Source: Ancylobacter tetraedralis
Lineage (GTDB): Bacteria; Pseudomonadota; Alphaproteobacteria; Rhizobiales; Xanthobacteraceae
DNA: 64,000 nt
Reading direction: 5' to 3'
NCBI RefSeq assembly: GCF_014195655.1
Contig: NZ_JACICD010000001.1
Coordinates: forward strand, 720,682-784,681
Positions 8,152 to 17,181 of this stretch are shown here, piece after piece. Below the pieces are notes generated by a model. The model made no database searches and was not told where the DNA came from. It saw only the letters and a list, made by a program, of their open reading frames with translations. The position numbers were made by a program, and so were the translations under genes. Every line of letters begins with the position of its first letter. Within the stretch, counting starts at the first letter, position 1.

Positions 8152-9846
8152 ATGACGGCCATGTCCGATCGCTCCTCTACCGAACCCGCCGATCAGCTGC
8201 TCGTCGCGCTGGCCCAGCTCAATCCCACGGTCGGCGACATCGCCGGCAATACCGCGAAGGTGCGCGCGACGCGGGCGCTGGCGGCGGAGCAGGGGGCGGA
8301 CCTCGTCCTGTTCACCGAGCTGTTCGTCGCCGGCTACCCGACCGAGGACCTCGTGCTCAAGCCCGCCTTCCAGGCGGCCTGCCGCCGGGCAGTGGAGGAG
8401 CTCGCGGCCGAGACCGCCGATGGCGGCCCGGCGCTGCTTCTCGGCGCGCCCTGGGTCGAGGGGGGCAAGCTCTACAACGCCGTGCTGCTGCTCGCCGATG
8501 GCGCCATCGCCGCCGTGCGCTACAAGGTGGACCTGCCCAATTTCGGCCCGTTCGACGAGAAGCGGGTCTTCACCGCCGGGCCGCTGCCGGGACCGATCGC
8601 CTTCAAGGGGGTGCGCATCGGCGTGCCGGTCTGCGAGGATGTCTGGTCGCCGGACGTGATCGAGTGCCTGGCCGAGACCGGCGCGGAACTGCTGCTCAAT
8701 CCTAACGGTTCGCCCTATCGCCGCACCGTCTATGACGAGCGGACCAATGTCGCGGTGGCGCGCGTGGTCGAGAGCGGCCTGCCGCTGGCCTATCTCAACC
8801 AGGTGGGCGGGCAGGACGAACTCGTGTTCGACGGCGCCTCCTTCGTGCTCAATGCCGACCGTTCGCTGGCGGTGCAGCTGCCGAATTTCCAGGAGCGGGT
8901 GCGCCTCACCCGCTGGGAGCGCTGGGCCGATGGCTGGCGCTGCGAGGAGGGCGCGCGGGCGCCGCTGCTGGTGGACGATGAGGCGGATTATGCCGCCTGC
9001 GTCACCGGGCTCACCGATTATGTCGAGAAGAACGGCTTTCCCGGCGTGGTGATCGGGCTCTCCGGCGGTGTCGATTCGGCGCTATGCGCGGCCATGGCGG
9101 TGGATGCGCTGGGCGCGAACCGGGTGCAGTGCGTGATGATGCCCTATCGCTTCACCGCGCCGCAATCGCTCGCCGATGCGGCCGACGTCGCGCGGGCACT
9201 GGGCGTGCGCTACGACATCCTGCCGATCGCCCCCGGCGTGGAGGCGCTGGAAGCTGTGCTGGCACCGCTGTTCGAGGGCCGCGCGCGGGACGTGACCGAG
9301 GAGAACCTGCAGGCGCGTGTGCGCGGCACGCTGCTGATGTCGATCTCCAACAAGTTCTGCGCGATGGTGTTGACGACCGGCAACAAGTCGGAACTCTCCA
9401 CCGGCTACGCCACGCTCTATGGCGACATGAATGGCGGCTATAACCCGCTGAAGGACCTCTACAAGACACAGGTCTTCCGCCTCTGCCGGTTGCGCAACCG
9501 CTGGAAGCCGGCCCACGCGCTCGGCCCTGGCGGCGCGGTGATTCCCGACAGGTTGATCGACAAGCCCCCCACGGCCGAGCTGCGCGACAACCAGACCGAC
9601 CAGGACAGCCTGCCGCCCTATGAATTGCTCGACGCCATCCTCACGCGGCTGGTCGAGCGTGAGCTGCCCGTCGCCGACATCGTGGCGGAGGGCTATGATC
9701 CGGCGCTGGTGGCCCGTGTCGAGCGCCTGCTGAACATCGCCGAATACAAGCGCCGGCAGGCGGCGCCCGGCGTGAAGGTGACGCCGCGCATCTTCAACCG
9801 CGACCGGCGCTATCCCATTACCAACCGGTTCCGCGAGACGGGGTGA
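8152..9846 (+). CDS. nadE: Glutamine-dependent NAD(+) synthetase
   Basis: 564 residues. It makes NAD from deamido-NAD, ATP and glutamine in the cytoplasm. The N-terminal nitrilase-type glutaminase domain (about 1-270) keeps its triad: Glu56 in FTELFVAGYPTEDL, Lys125 in RYKVDLPN and Cys161 in PVCEDVW. The C-terminal synthetase domain has the ATP pyrophosphatase loop IGLSGGVDSAL, then LTTGNKSELSTGYATLYGDMNGGYNPLKDLYK. Length is normal for the two-domain form. ATG 8152 is followed by a second in-frame ATG at 8161; either could be used. The gene follows the RgpF-like gene by 53 bp and may be co-transcribed. Confidence 0.96.
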   Translation: MTAMSDRSSTEPADQLLVALAQLNPTVGDIAGNTAKVRATRALAAEQGADLVLFTELFVAGYPTEDLVLKPAFQAACRRAVEELAAETADGGPALLLGAPWVEGGKLYNAVLLLADGAIAAVRYKVDLPNFGPFDEKRVFTAGPLPGPIAFKGVRIGVPVCEDVWSPDVIECLAETGAELLLNPNGSPYRRTVYDERTNVAVARVVESGLPLAYLNQVGGQDELVFDGASFVLNADRSLAVQLPNFQERVRLTRWERWADGWRCEEGARAPLLVDDEADYAACVTGLTDYVEKNGFPGVVIGLSGGVDSALCAAMAVDALGANRVQCVMMPYRFTAPQSLADAADVARALGVRYDILPIAPGVEALEAVLAPLFEGRARDVTEENLQARVRGTLLMSISNKFCAMVLTTGNKSELSTGYATLYGDMNGGYNPLKDLYKTQVFRLCRLRNRWKPAHALGPGGAVIPDRLIDKPPTAELRDNQTDQDSLPPYELLDAILTRLVERELPVADIVAEGYDPALVARVERLLNIAEYKRRQAAPGVKVTPRIFNRDRRYPITNRFRETG

Positions 9847-9887
9847 TCCCCGTGTTTTCGTCATACCGGAATTGCCGCGGGCAATAT

Positions 9888-9920
9888 CCGGGATCGTGTG
9901 ACTTCGGAACGCGATCCCGG
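9888..9920. terminator. Inverted repeat after nadE, possible terminator
   Basis: CCGGGATCG (9888-9896) pairs with CGATCCCGG (9912-9920) around a 15-base loop. It sits 41 bp past the nadE stop. There is no T-run, so an intrinsic terminator is not certain. It may instead be one module of the adjacent repeat element. Confidence 0.45.
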
Positions 9921-9935
9921 CTCTGCCACGCCGGC

Positions 9936-10046
9936 CCCCTCTCCCCGAGGGGGAGAGGGTTGGGGTGAGGGGGCTCCCACGGCTCCGCGAAGGCGCTACC
10001 CCTCACCGACCCGCTTCGCGGGCCCCTCTCCCCAATGGGGAGAGGG
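9936..10046. repeat. Composite palindromic intergenic repeat (REP/RIME-like)
   Basis: Two near-identical hairpins, CCCCTCTCCCC...GGGGAGAGGG at 9936-9959 and at 10023-10046, bracket a second inverted pair (GGGGTGAGGGG just after the first, CCCCTCACC before the second). The whole unit is therefore a palindrome of palindromes of about 110 bp filling the nadE-gltX gap. Similar C/G-tract units are known as dispersed repeats in Hyphomicrobiales genomes. Only this one copy occurs in the window. Confidence 0.7.
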
Positions 10047-10100
10047 CTTAGAATGGGTTCCCCGTTGTTCCCCGCTGCCATCCGGGCCATAAGCCCGCCC

Positions 10101-11450
10101 ATGAGCACCCGACCCGTCCTCCGCTTCGCCCCGTCCCCGACCGGCCTGCTGCATGTCGGCAATGCCCGCACCGCGCTCTACAACGCGCTCTACGCGCGGC
10201 GGGAGGGCGGCACCTTCATCCTGCGCTACGACGACACCGACACGGCGCGCTCGACGCAAGCCTTCGCCGAGGCCATCGCCCGCGATGTCGCCTGGCTCGG
10301 CATCCCGCCGGACCGCGTCGAGCGCCAGTCGGACCGGCTTGCCCGCTATGATGCGGCGGTGGAGCGGCTGAAGGCGGAGGGCCGGCTCTACCCGGCCTAC
10401 GAGACCGAGGAGGAACTGGAGACGGGCCGCCTGTCGCGTCGCCGCCGCGGCCTGCCGCCGATCTATGATCGCGGCGCGCTGGACCTGAGCGATGCCGAGC
10501 GCGCCCGGCTGGAGGGCGAGGGTCGGCGCCCCTATTGGCGCTTCCGGCTGGACGGGCGCAAGCTCGCCTGGGCCGACCTCGTGCGCGGCGAGCAGGCGGT
10601 GGATACCGCGACGCTTTCCGATCCCGTTCTGGTGCGGGCGGACGGCTCCTATCTCTACACGCTGACCTCGGTGGTCGACGATATCGAGATGGGTGTGACC
10701 CATGTCGTGCGCGGGGAGGACCACGTCACCAATACCGGCGTGCAGATCGAGATCATCGAGGCGCTCGGGGGCACGCCGCCGGTGTTCGGCCATCACAATC
10801 TGCTCACCTTGCCGAGCGGGGAGGGGCTGTCCAAGCGGCTCGGGCACCTCTCGCTGGCCGCTTTGCGCAAGGAGGGCGAGGAGGCGCTGGCGGTGGCGGC
10901 GCTCGCGGTGCTCACCGGTACTTCGCTGGCGGTGGAGCCGGTTTCCGACCTCGACACGCTCGCCGCGCGCATCGACTTCGCCAAGATCTCGCGCGCTCCG
11001 GCGCGATTCGATCCCGCGGAACTCTCCGCGCTCACCACCGCCACCTTGCACCATCTGCCCTTCGCGACGGTCGAGGAGCGGCTGGCGCAGCACGGTGTCG
11101 GCGGCGGCGAGCCATTCTGGCTGGCCGTGCGGGGCAATCTCGGCCGTCTCGGCGATGCCGCGCACTGGTGGAAGGTGGTTGAGGGTCCGATCGCCCCGCC
11201 GCCTCAGGGCGAGGACGCCGCCTTCCTCGCGCAGGCCGCCGAACGGCTGCCGCCGGAGCCGTGGGACGGCGAGGTCTACACCGCGTGGCTGAACGCGCTG
11301 AAGCCGGCCTCCGGGCGCAAGGGGCGGGCGCTGTTCCATCCGCTGCGCCTCGCGCTCACCGGCGCGGAGAGCGGGCCGGAGCTGAAGGCGCTGCTGCCGC
11401 TGATCGGCCGGGAGAAGGCTGAGGCGCGGCTCAAGGGCGAGCCCGCCTGA
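10101..11450 (+). CDS. gltX: Glutamyl-tRNA synthetase
   Basis: 449 residues. Charges tRNA-Glu, and in bacteria with two GltX copies sometimes tRNA-Gln for later amidation. The class I HIGH equivalent is [18 protein letters not shown] near the N-terminus; the second signature is [10 protein letters not shown] in place of the textbook KLSKR. The family motif [10 protein letters not shown] is intact. ATG 10101 gives a standard start [15 protein letters not shown]; the in-frame extension upstream lies in the repeat element. Many alphaproteobacteria carry two GltX paralogues and this shorter type may be the second copy, which cannot be decided from one window. Confidence 0.93.
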   Translation: MSTRPVLRFAPSPTGLLHVGNARTALYNALYARREGGTFILRYDDTDTARSTQAFAEAIARDVAWLGIPPDRVERQSDRLARYDAAVERLKAEGRLYPAYETEEELETGRLSRRRRGLPPIYDRGALDLSDAERARLEGEGRRPYWRFRLDGRKLAWADLVRGEQAVDTATLSDPVLVRADGSYLYTLTSVVDDIEMGVTHVVRGEDHVTNTGVQIEIIEALGGTPPVFGHHNLLTLPSGEGLSKRLGHLSLAALRKEGEEALAVAALAVLTGTSLAVEPVSDLDTLAARIDFAKISRAPARFDPAELSALTTATLHHLPFATVEERLAQHGVGGGEPFWLAVRGNLGRLGDAAHWWKVVEGPIAPPPQGEDAAFLAQAAERLPPEPWDGEVYTAWLNALKPASGRKGRALFHPLRLALTGAESGPELKALLPLIGREKAEARLKGEPA

Positions 11451-11483
11451 CGCCTCCCGCCGGAGAGCCCGGTTCGCTGCGGC

Positions 11484-12506
11484 TTACGGCTTCTTGGTCG
11501 CGTTGGCCGGCACCGGGGTTGCCGGGCGCGGCTGCGCCATTTCGCGCGAGGCATCTTCGGTCACGACGATATCGCCCTTGCGCAGCGTGGCGTCGTCCTG
11601 CTGGCCGAGCGCCTGCGCCCAGCTCATGCCGGCGGGGCGGCACGAGCAGGTCGCCACAAACTGCTTCTTGAACAGCAGCGCATTGGGCAGAGACATGTAG
11701 GGCTGGCCATTGGTGCCCACCGCCTGCTGGATGTCCTCGCCGGGATTGCGATAGGCGAACAGCCGCGCCTCGGTGCCCGGGCACTGGCGCTGGCAGGAGG
11801 CCTCGTCTGCCGAGAAACGCGCCGGCGTGGCGGCGTAGGAGACGGGGAAGAAGAACCCGTCGCAGGTGCGCACGCAGACCGTGCGATAGGTCGACACTTT
11901 CGGCATTTCCAGCGGCGGCTGGTCGATCGGGCCGGCCTCTTCCTCGACCTGGCGCGGCACGCCGAACAGCTGTTCGAAGAAGTTGCGCGGCGCCCGGCGC
12001 TGCTGCGCGTTGCCGCCGCCACCCTGCGACTGGTCGATGGCCGCCTGATACTGCGCGCCGCAATTGTTCTGCGCGAGGGCGTAGACCAGCTGGCGGCGCT
12101 GCTCGTCATTGCCGCTGCGCTGGCCCTGCGCGGCCGACATGGTGCGGTCGAGCGCCGAGCGGGCCTGCTGCAGCCGGCCGTTGAGCGCCTCGCATTGCGG
12201 CGGCAGCTGCGGCTGGAAGATGAGGAAGCCGCGCTTGTCGCAGCCGAGCTGGCGCACCTGCGCGGTGAGGTCGGCCAGCGTCTGGCGCTGCTGGTTGATG
12301 GTGGCGCCAAGGTCCTGCTGGCCACCGCCGCCGCCACGGTCGAGCGCGGCAAGCTGGCCCTCCAGCCGGATGCAGACCGAGCGGTCGCCCGGTTGTCCGC
12401 CGCCCAAGGTGCCGGGCGGCACGTCCTGCGCGAGCGCCATTCCCGCACAAGCCACGGTCGCGACGGCGGAAAGGAACAGGCGGAGGCGGCTCGGCAATGA
12501 CATCAT
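11484..12506 (-). CDS. DUF2865 domain-containing secreted protein
   Basis: 340 residues. Signal peptide at 1-26 (RLRLFLSAVATVACAGMALAQ), then a Gln-rich probably helical segment, and a C-terminal domain with TYRTVCVRTCDGFFFPVSYA, CQRQCPGTEARLFAYRNPGEDIQQAV and ATCSCRPAG. This cysteine-rich block is DUF2865, a family of unknown function found mainly in Hyphomicrobiales. Export and paired cysteines suggest a disulfide-bonded periplasmic or outer-membrane-associated protein. Two ATG codons lie in tandem at 12506 and 12503; neither has a strong ribosome site. Divergent from the creA-like gene. Confidence 0.85.
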   Translation of the reverse strand: MMSLPSRLRLFLSAVATVACAGMALAQDVPPGTLGGGQPGDRSVCIRLEGQLAALDRGGGGGQQDLGATINQQRQTLADLTAQVRQLGCDKRGFLIFQPQLPPQCEALNGRLQQARSALDRTMSAAQGQRSGNDEQRRQLVYALAQNNCGAQYQAAIDQSQGGGGNAQQRRAPRNFFEQLFGVPRQVEEEAGPIDQPPLEMPKVSTYRTVCVRTCDGFFFPVSYAATPARFSADEASCQRQCPGTEARLFAYRNPGEDIQQAVGTNGQPYMSLPNALLFKKQFVATCSCRPAGMSWAQALGQQDDATLRKGDIVVTEDASREMAQPRPATPVPANATKKP

Positions 12507-12633
12507 GGGTTCGGCTGTTTTCACTCGGCTGCGCGGGCTGTGTGCCGGAAATGAGCGGCGAGGGCAATGAGCATGGCGAGGGTGTCGAAATTTTGAACCC
12601 TCCCGCGCGGGCCCCGCAAACCGCCGGCCGCCT

Positions 12634-12663
12634 TTGTCCTGTCGCAACGACATCCCATATGAT
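12634..12663 (+). promoter_or_regulatory. Candidate sigma-70 promoter of the creA-like gene
   Basis: A -35-like TTGTCC (12634-12639) and a -10-like TATGAT (12658-12663) are separated by 18 bp, 37 bp upstream of the ATG at 12700. They match the housekeeping consensus at 4 of 6 and 5 of 6 positions. It is the best promoter in this divergent gap. Confidence 0.45.
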
Positions 12664-12699
12664 CGACGGCCCTTTGCGCATGTCCTGCCGCCGGAGTTG

Positions 12700-13245
12700 A
12701 TGTCCATGCCCCGATTCGCCTCCCGTCTTCCCATCCTGGGCGCGGCCATGCTCGGCGCCCTGGCGCTCGTGGCGGGCCTCGCCTCCGCGCCCGCTCATGC
12801 GCAGGAGCCGGACCTCATCTTCCGCAAGTCGACCGTGTGGAAGTTCCTCACCCCGGACGACAAGCTCGCCACCTATGGCATCGACGATCCGGTCGTCGAG
12901 GGCGTCGCCTGCCACTACACCGTGCCCGAGAAGGGCGGGGTGAAGGGCATGCTGGGCGTGGCGGAGGAAGTGTCCGACATTTCCATCGCCTGCCGGCAGA
13001 TCGGGCCGATCGCCTTCAAGGGCAAGTTCGAGCAGGGCGACGTGGTCTATCGCGAGAGCCGCTCGCTCATCTTCAAGAAGATGCAGATCGTGCGCGGCTG
13101 TGACGCCAAGCGCAACGTGCTGGTCTATCTCGTCTATTCCGACAAGCTGATCGACGGCAGCCCGAAGAACTCGACCTCCACCGTGCCGATCATGCCGTGG
13201 GGCGCCAGTGGCGAGGCGCCCCGCTGCGCGGATTTCGTGAAATAG
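12700..13245 (+). CDS. creA: CreA family protein
   Basis: 181 residues with a signal peptide ending around AHAQ (residues 1-32). The mature part matches CreA: VVEGVACHYTVPEKGGVKGMLGVAEEVSDISIACRQIGPI, FEQGDVVYRESRSLIFKKMQIVRGCDAKRNVLVYLVYSDK and a Pro-rich end. CreA is a widely conserved periplasmic protein of unknown biochemical role; in E. coli it lies next to creBCD, which is not present here. ATG 12700 has CGGAG at a proper distance. The gene is single and divergent from the DUF2865 gene. Confidence 0.9.
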   Translation: MSMPRFASRLPILGAAMLGALALVAGLASAPAHAQEPDLIFRKSTVWKFLTPDDKLATYGIDDPVVEGVACHYTVPEKGGVKGMLGVAEEVSDISIACRQIGPIAFKGKFEQGDVVYRESRSLIFKKMQIVRGCDAKRNVLVYLVYSDKLIDGSPKNSTSTVPIMPWGASGEAPRCADFVK

Positions 13246-13371
13246 CGGATTTCGTGAATAGGCGAGGGCGGGGCGGCGTGCCGTCGCGGCAGGCTTGTGT
13301 CGCGGCGTTAAGGATTTGGTGACAGGTCTCGCCCCTCACTCGGTACCATCGCCAGATCCAGGGGAAATTCC

Positions 13372-14448
13372 GTGACCCATCGCCCAGACGCCGCCCCGCT
13401 CCGCCTTGCCGTGCTGTTTGGCGGACGCTCGCCGGAACATGACGTCTCGGTGATGTCGGCCACCAATGTCATGCTCACCCTCGATCCCGCGCGCTATGAC
13501 GCGCTGCCGGTATACGTGACCCGCGAGGGCGCCTGGCTGCTCAGCGCCTTCACGGACGGCGAACTCGCCCGGCCGGAGACCGGCACCGAATTGTGCCTCG
13601 TGCCCGGCGGGCGCGGGCGCCTGCTGGCGCTGCCGGCCGATGGGCCCGCCCATGAGCTGGCGCCCATCGACATGCTGTTCCCGGTGCTGCATGGCATGCA
13701 TGGCGAGGATGGCTCGGTGCAGGGGCTGGCGGAGGTCGCCCGCGTGCCGCTGGTGGGCTGCGGCATTCTCGGCTCGGCCACCGCGTTGGACAAGGACATC
13801 GCCAAGCGGCTGCTACGCGCGGCGGGCATCGAGACCGCGCGCGCCGTCACGATCCACGAATCGGCTCCGCCCACCTTCGACGAGGTGGCGGCGGAACTCG
13901 GCCTGCCCATGTTCATCAAGCCGGCGCGGCAGGGTTCGTCCATCGGCGTCAGCAAGGTGGAGACCGCGGAGGCCTTCGCGGCGGCGCTGGCGGAAGGCTT
14001 CAAATATGACCGCAAGCTGCTGGCCGAGGCGTTCATCCGTGGCCGCGAGATCGAGTGCAGCGTGCTGGAGGATCCGGCCGGTGGCCTGTTCGTCTCGCGC
14101 CCCGGCGAGATCGTGCCAGCAGAGGCCCATGGCTTCTACAGCTACGATGCCAAATATATCGATGCCGACGGCGCGCTGATCAAGGTGCCGGCCGAGCTGC
14201 CGCAAGGCATGGAGGGGCGCCTGCGCGAGGTGGCGGCGGCGGCGTTCCGCGCGGTGGGCTGCGACGGCATGGCGCGCGTCGATTTCTTCGTCACCGATGA
14301 GGGGAATGTGCTGCTGAACGAACTCAACACCATTCCCGGCTTCACCGATATCAGCATGTACGCGAAGGCCATGGCGGCCAGCGGCGTTCCCTATGCCGAG
14401 GTGATCGACCGGCTGGTGGAGCACGGCCTCGCCCGCGACGCCCTCTAG
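13372..14448 (+). CDS. ddl: D-alanine--D-alanine ligase
   Basis: 358-residue ATP-grasp enzyme that joins two D-alanines for peptidoglycan precursors in the cytoplasm. Recognisable parts: VLFGGRSPEHDVSVMSA at the N-terminus, the nucleotide-binding FIKPARQGSSIGVSKV, and the C-terminal RVDFFVTDEGNVLLNELNTIPGFTDISMY. The GTG start at 13372 has AGGGGAAA before it and gives the family length. It is not in a division cluster (no mur or fts genes nearby), so it may be the solitary Ddl found in many alphaproteobacteria outside the dcw cluster. The tyrosine in SYDAKY indicates D-Ala rather than D-Lac preference. Confidence 0.95.
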   Translation: MTHRPDAAPLRLAVLFGGRSPEHDVSVMSATNVMLTLDPARYDALPVYVTREGAWLLSAFTDGELARPETGTELCLVPGGRGRLLALPADGPAHELAPIDMLFPVLHGMHGEDGSVQGLAEVARVPLVGCGILGSATALDKDIAKRLLRAAGIETARAVTIHESAPPTFDEVAAELGLPMFIKPARQGSSIGVSKVETAEAFAAALAEGFKYDRKLLAEAFIRGREIECSVLEDPAGGLFVSRPGEIVPAEAHGFYSYDAKYIDADGALIKVPAELPQGMEGRLREVAAAAFRAVGCDGMARVDFFVTDEGNVLLNELNTIPGFTDISMYAKAMAASGVPYAEVIDRLVEHGLARDAL

Positions 14449-14470
14449 TCGGGAGACGGTCTGCCCATGA

Positions 14471-14495
14471 AAAAGGGCCGGCATGGCGCCGGCCC
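14471..14495 (-). terminator. Intrinsic terminator of the small secreted-protein gene
   Basis: GGGCCGGC (14475-14482) pairs with GCCGGCCC (14488-14495), loop 5. On the minus strand the hairpin is followed by five T (complement of 14470-14474). It lies 33 bp past the stop of the minus-strand gene and 22 bp past the ddl stop, so it also separates the two convergent genes. Confidence 0.8.
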
Positions 14496-14527
14496 CGTCC
14501 GCGCGTGTCCGTGCGCCGTGACGGCGT

Positions 14528-14866
14528 TCACTGGCAGGTGATGGCGACCGTATCCGGGCAGGACGTTCCGGTGCAGGCGGTGCGCACGCTCTTGCCGGCC
14601 GAGGCGATCGGGGTGGCGTCGCTCTTCACCTTGCCGAAGCTGACCGCGCGCTCGAAATCATGCACGCGGCACCAGGCATCGGCGATGCCTTGCCCGCAGC
14701 TGGCGCCGGAGGCGAGGCAGGCATCGATCCCGTAGCCTTCCGACGTATCGACGGTGAAGATCTCGGTCGCCGTCCCCGCGCTGGCCACGGCCGGGGCGAG
14801 GGCGAGAAGCGCGGCCACCAGGGTGAGGCGGAGCGGGGCGGCACGAAAACGCAAAGCGGGGCGCAT
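14528..14866 (-). CDS. Small secreted cysteine-containing protein, unknown
   Basis: 112 residues. N-terminal signal peptide (LTLVAALLALAPAVASAG, cleavage near residue 30), mature part about 80 residues with six cysteines: CLASGASC, WCRVHDFERAVSFGKV, ACTGTSC and a terminal CQ. This pattern suggests a disulfide-rich periplasmic protein. I do not recognise a named family, although GIADAWCRVHDFERAVSFG resembles small conserved Hyphomicrobiales proteins. It has its own terminator and no partner gene. A shorter start is not available without losing the signal peptide. Confidence 0.75.
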   Translation of the reverse strand: MRPALRFRAAPLRLTLVAALLALAPAVASAGTATEIFTVDTSEGYGIDACLASGASCGQGIADAWCRVHDFERAVSFGKVKSDATPIASAGKSVRTACTGTSCPDTVAITCQ

Positions 14867-15170
14867 GATACGAACTGGGGTTGTGGTGTGGCGGAAGGGC
14901 GGCGACAGGGTGCCCGAGGGCCTCCGATCGCTTAACGCGAATGTGGCGAAAAGGTTTGAAGCGACCCTTAACGATTCATCAGCGGCACGATCCGCTGCCG
15001 AGGCGCGGGGAAATAATCCGGCCACCCCGACACCGTCAACCGCAGCCTGGTAATGGTGCGCCGGCGACGCGTCGCGCGTTTTGGCCCGCTACGCTTGACG
15101 CGGCGGGCCAAAGCGACGACAGACGCGGCGTCGCCCCCCTGTAAACGGGGGCGTGTGGAGAAATGGACAC
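14867..15170. other. 304-bp divergent gap with leader hairpins before cysS
   Basis: No gene. Two inverted repeats precede cysS: TTTGGCCCGC (15080-15089) with GCGGGCCAAA (15103-15112), and CGCCCCC (15132-15138) with GGGGGCG (15147-15153), the latter ending 17 bases before the start codon. The first is a 10-bp perfect stem without a T-run. Two TTAACG elements occur in the left half, around 14932 and 14969. I see no T-box-like structure, which would be unexpected in this group anyway. Confidence 0.5.
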
Positions 15171-16565
15171 ATGTCGGGCAATTCTGCGTCGGGCCTCCCC
15201 GAACTGAAGCTGTACAACACGCTCACGCGCGCCAAGGAGGGGTTCGCTCCCTTGGACCCGGCGGCGGTGCGCATGTATGTCTGCGGCCCGACGGTCTATG
15301 ATTTCGCGCATATCGGCAATGCGCGCCCGGTGATCGTGTTCGATATTCTCTACCGGTTGCTGCGCCATCTCTATGGCGCGGACCACGTCAAATATGTGCG
15401 CAACGTCACCGACGTGGACGACAAGATCAACGCGCGCGCGGCGCAGGAATTTCCCGGCCTCGACCTCAACGAGGCCATCTCGCGCGTGACCTTCACCACC
15501 GAGGCGCAATTCCACGACGACCTGGAAGCGCTGGGCGTGCTGCATCCGGATGTGGAGCCGCGCGCCACCGAGCATATCGTCGAGATGCGCCAGCTGATCG
15601 AGAAGCTCATCGCCTCCGGCCATGCCTATGTCGCGGAGAACCACGTGCTGTTCTCCGTGCCCTCCATGCCCGATTACGGCAATCTCTCGCATCGCCCGCT
15701 CGACGACATGCTGGCGGGCGCGCGCGTGGACGTGGCGCCCTACAAGCAGGACGCGATGGATTTCGTGCTGTGGAAGCCCTCGAAGCCGGGCGAGCCGGGC
15801 TGGCCCTCGCCGGCGGGCATCGAGGTGCCGGGCCGGCCGGGCTGGCATATCGAGTGCTCCGCCATGAGCTGGAAGCATCTCGGCGAGACCTTCGACATCC
15901 ATGGCGGCGGCATCGACCTGGTGTTCCCGCACCATGAGAACGAGGTGGCGCAGTCGCGCTGCGCCTTCCACACCAACATCATGGCCCAGGTCTGGATGCA
16001 TAACGGCTTCCTGCAGGTGGAAGGCGAGAAGATGTCGAAATCGCTCGGCAACTTCATCACCATCCGCCAGCTGCTCGCCGACTGGCCGGGTGACGTGCTG
16101 CGCCTCAACATGCTCAAGACCCATTACCGCCAGCCGATCGACTGGACGGTGAAGGGGCTGGACGAGAGCGCCCGCACTCTGGAACAATGGTTCGATGCGG
16201 CGGCCGACGAGGCCTATCCGCGCCCAGCGCCGGCCGTGCTGGAGGCGCTGGCCGATGACCTCAACACGCCGAAGGCCATTGCCGAGATGCATGGGCTGAA
16301 GGACCACGCCGGCAAGAAGGCGCTGGCCGGCACGCTTGCCTTTCTCGGCTTCACGCCCGGGCCGTTGCAGGCATGGCGGGCGGCGCAGGCGCCCGAGCTG
16401 GCGCTGTCTCCGCCCGAGATCGAGGCGCGCCTTGCCGAGCGCATCGAGGCGCGGCGCAATCGCGACTGGGCGACCTCCGACCGAATCCGCGACGAGCTGC
16501 TGGCGCTCGGCGTGGCGCTGAAGGACAACAAGGACGGCACCACCAGCTGGGAGCCCCGGCGATGA
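15171..16565 (+). CDS. cysS: Cysteinyl-tRNA synthetase
   Basis: 464 residues, class I enzyme charging tRNA-Cys. Zinc ligand and active site segments are all visible: [19 protein letters not shown] with the HIGH equivalent [18 protein letters not shown], the WHIECSAMS zinc cysteine, [18 protein letters not shown] and [17 protein letters not shown] 15171 is preceded by GGAG; an in-frame GTG at 15153 would add six residues. The stop overlaps the next ATG by four bases (ATGA), so the GNAT gene is translationally coupled. Confidence 0.96.
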   Translation: MSGNSASGLPELKLYNTLTRAKEGFAPLDPAAVRMYVCGPTVYDFAHIGNARPVIVFDILYRLLRHLYGADHVKYVRNVTDVDDKINARAAQEFPGLDLNEAISRVTFTTEAQFHDDLEALGVLHPDVEPRATEHIVEMRQLIEKLIASGHAYVAENHVLFSVPSMPDYGNLSHRPLDDMLAGARVDVAPYKQDAMDFVLWKPSKPGEPGWPSPAGIEVPGRPGWHIECSAMSWKHLGETFDIHGGGIDLVFPHHENEVAQSRCAFHTNIMAQVWMHNGFLQVEGEKMSKSLGNFITIRQLLADWPGDVLRLNMLKTHYRQPIDWTVKGLDESARTLEQWFDAAADEAYPRPAPAVLEALADDLNTPKAIAEMHGLKDHAGKKALAGTLAFLGFTPGPLQAWRAAQAPELALSPPEIEARLAERIEARRNRDWATSDRIRDELLALGVALKDNKDGTTSWEPRR

Positions 16566-17080
16566 GCGCCGAATCTCCGCCGGTCGAACCCGCCGCCGCC
16601 CTGCGCCCGGCGCTGCCCGGCGACGTGCCGCTGCTCGCCGCCATCGCCATGACCGCCATCCTCGAACTCACCGGCGAGGATTATGACGAGCGGCAGCAGG
16701 AGGCGTGGGCGGATGCCTTCGCCGATGAGGAGGCGCTGGCCGAGCGCCTCGCCGACCGGCTGACCTTGGTGGCGACGCGCGCGGGCGAGCCGGTGGGCTT
16801 CATCGCGCTGGCCGAGAACACCATCATCGACCTTCTCTACATCCGCCCGGAGGTTGCCGGCGAGGGCGTCGCCACGCTGCTGTGCGTGGCGATCGAGAAA
16901 CTGGCAACCGCGCGCGGCGCGAAGAGCCTCACGGTCGACGCCAGCGATACCGCGCTCGCCTTCTTTCAGGCGCGCGGCTACGTGGCGCGCCAGCGCAACA
17001 CCGTGCAGCGCGGCGGCGAATGGCTCGGCAACACGACGCTGGAAAAGAAGCTCACGGCCGAGATGTCGACGCCCGGCTGA
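16562..17080 (+). CDS. GNAT-family N-acetyltransferase
   Basis: 172 residues. The acetyl-CoA fold is recognisable from [41 protein letters not shown] followed by [18 protein letters not shown]. The glycine loop G-x-G-x-A replaces the usual Q-x-x-G-x-G/A, acceptable for this family. The C-terminal sequence ([19 protein letters not shown]) resembles small PhnO/YafP-type enzymes. Its ATG overlaps the cysS stop, so it is expressed with the synthetase. The substrate is unknown; coupling to cysS does not by itself show a role in tRNA or cysteine metabolism. Confidence 0.88.
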   Translation: MSAESPPVEPAAALRPALPGDVPLLAAIAMTAILELTGEDYDERQQEAWADAFADEEALAERLADRLTLVATRAGEPVGFIALAENTIIDLLYIRPEVAGEGVATLLCVAIEKLATARGAKSLTVDASDTALAFFQARGYVARQRNTVQRGGEWLGNTTLEKKLTAEMSTPG

Positions 17081-17181
17081 GGGCGGCCTCGCGTGTGGGG
17101 ACCGGGCGCCACACGGCCCCCGCCACCCCCCGCGGCGATCGGCGGGCAGGGCGCCGCCATCCCGGCCATGCCCGCCGCGCG

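Noticed and set aside
14900..15000. CtrA-type TTAA-N7-TTAA site
   Set aside because: Two TTAACG half-sites are present but the spacing is wrong.
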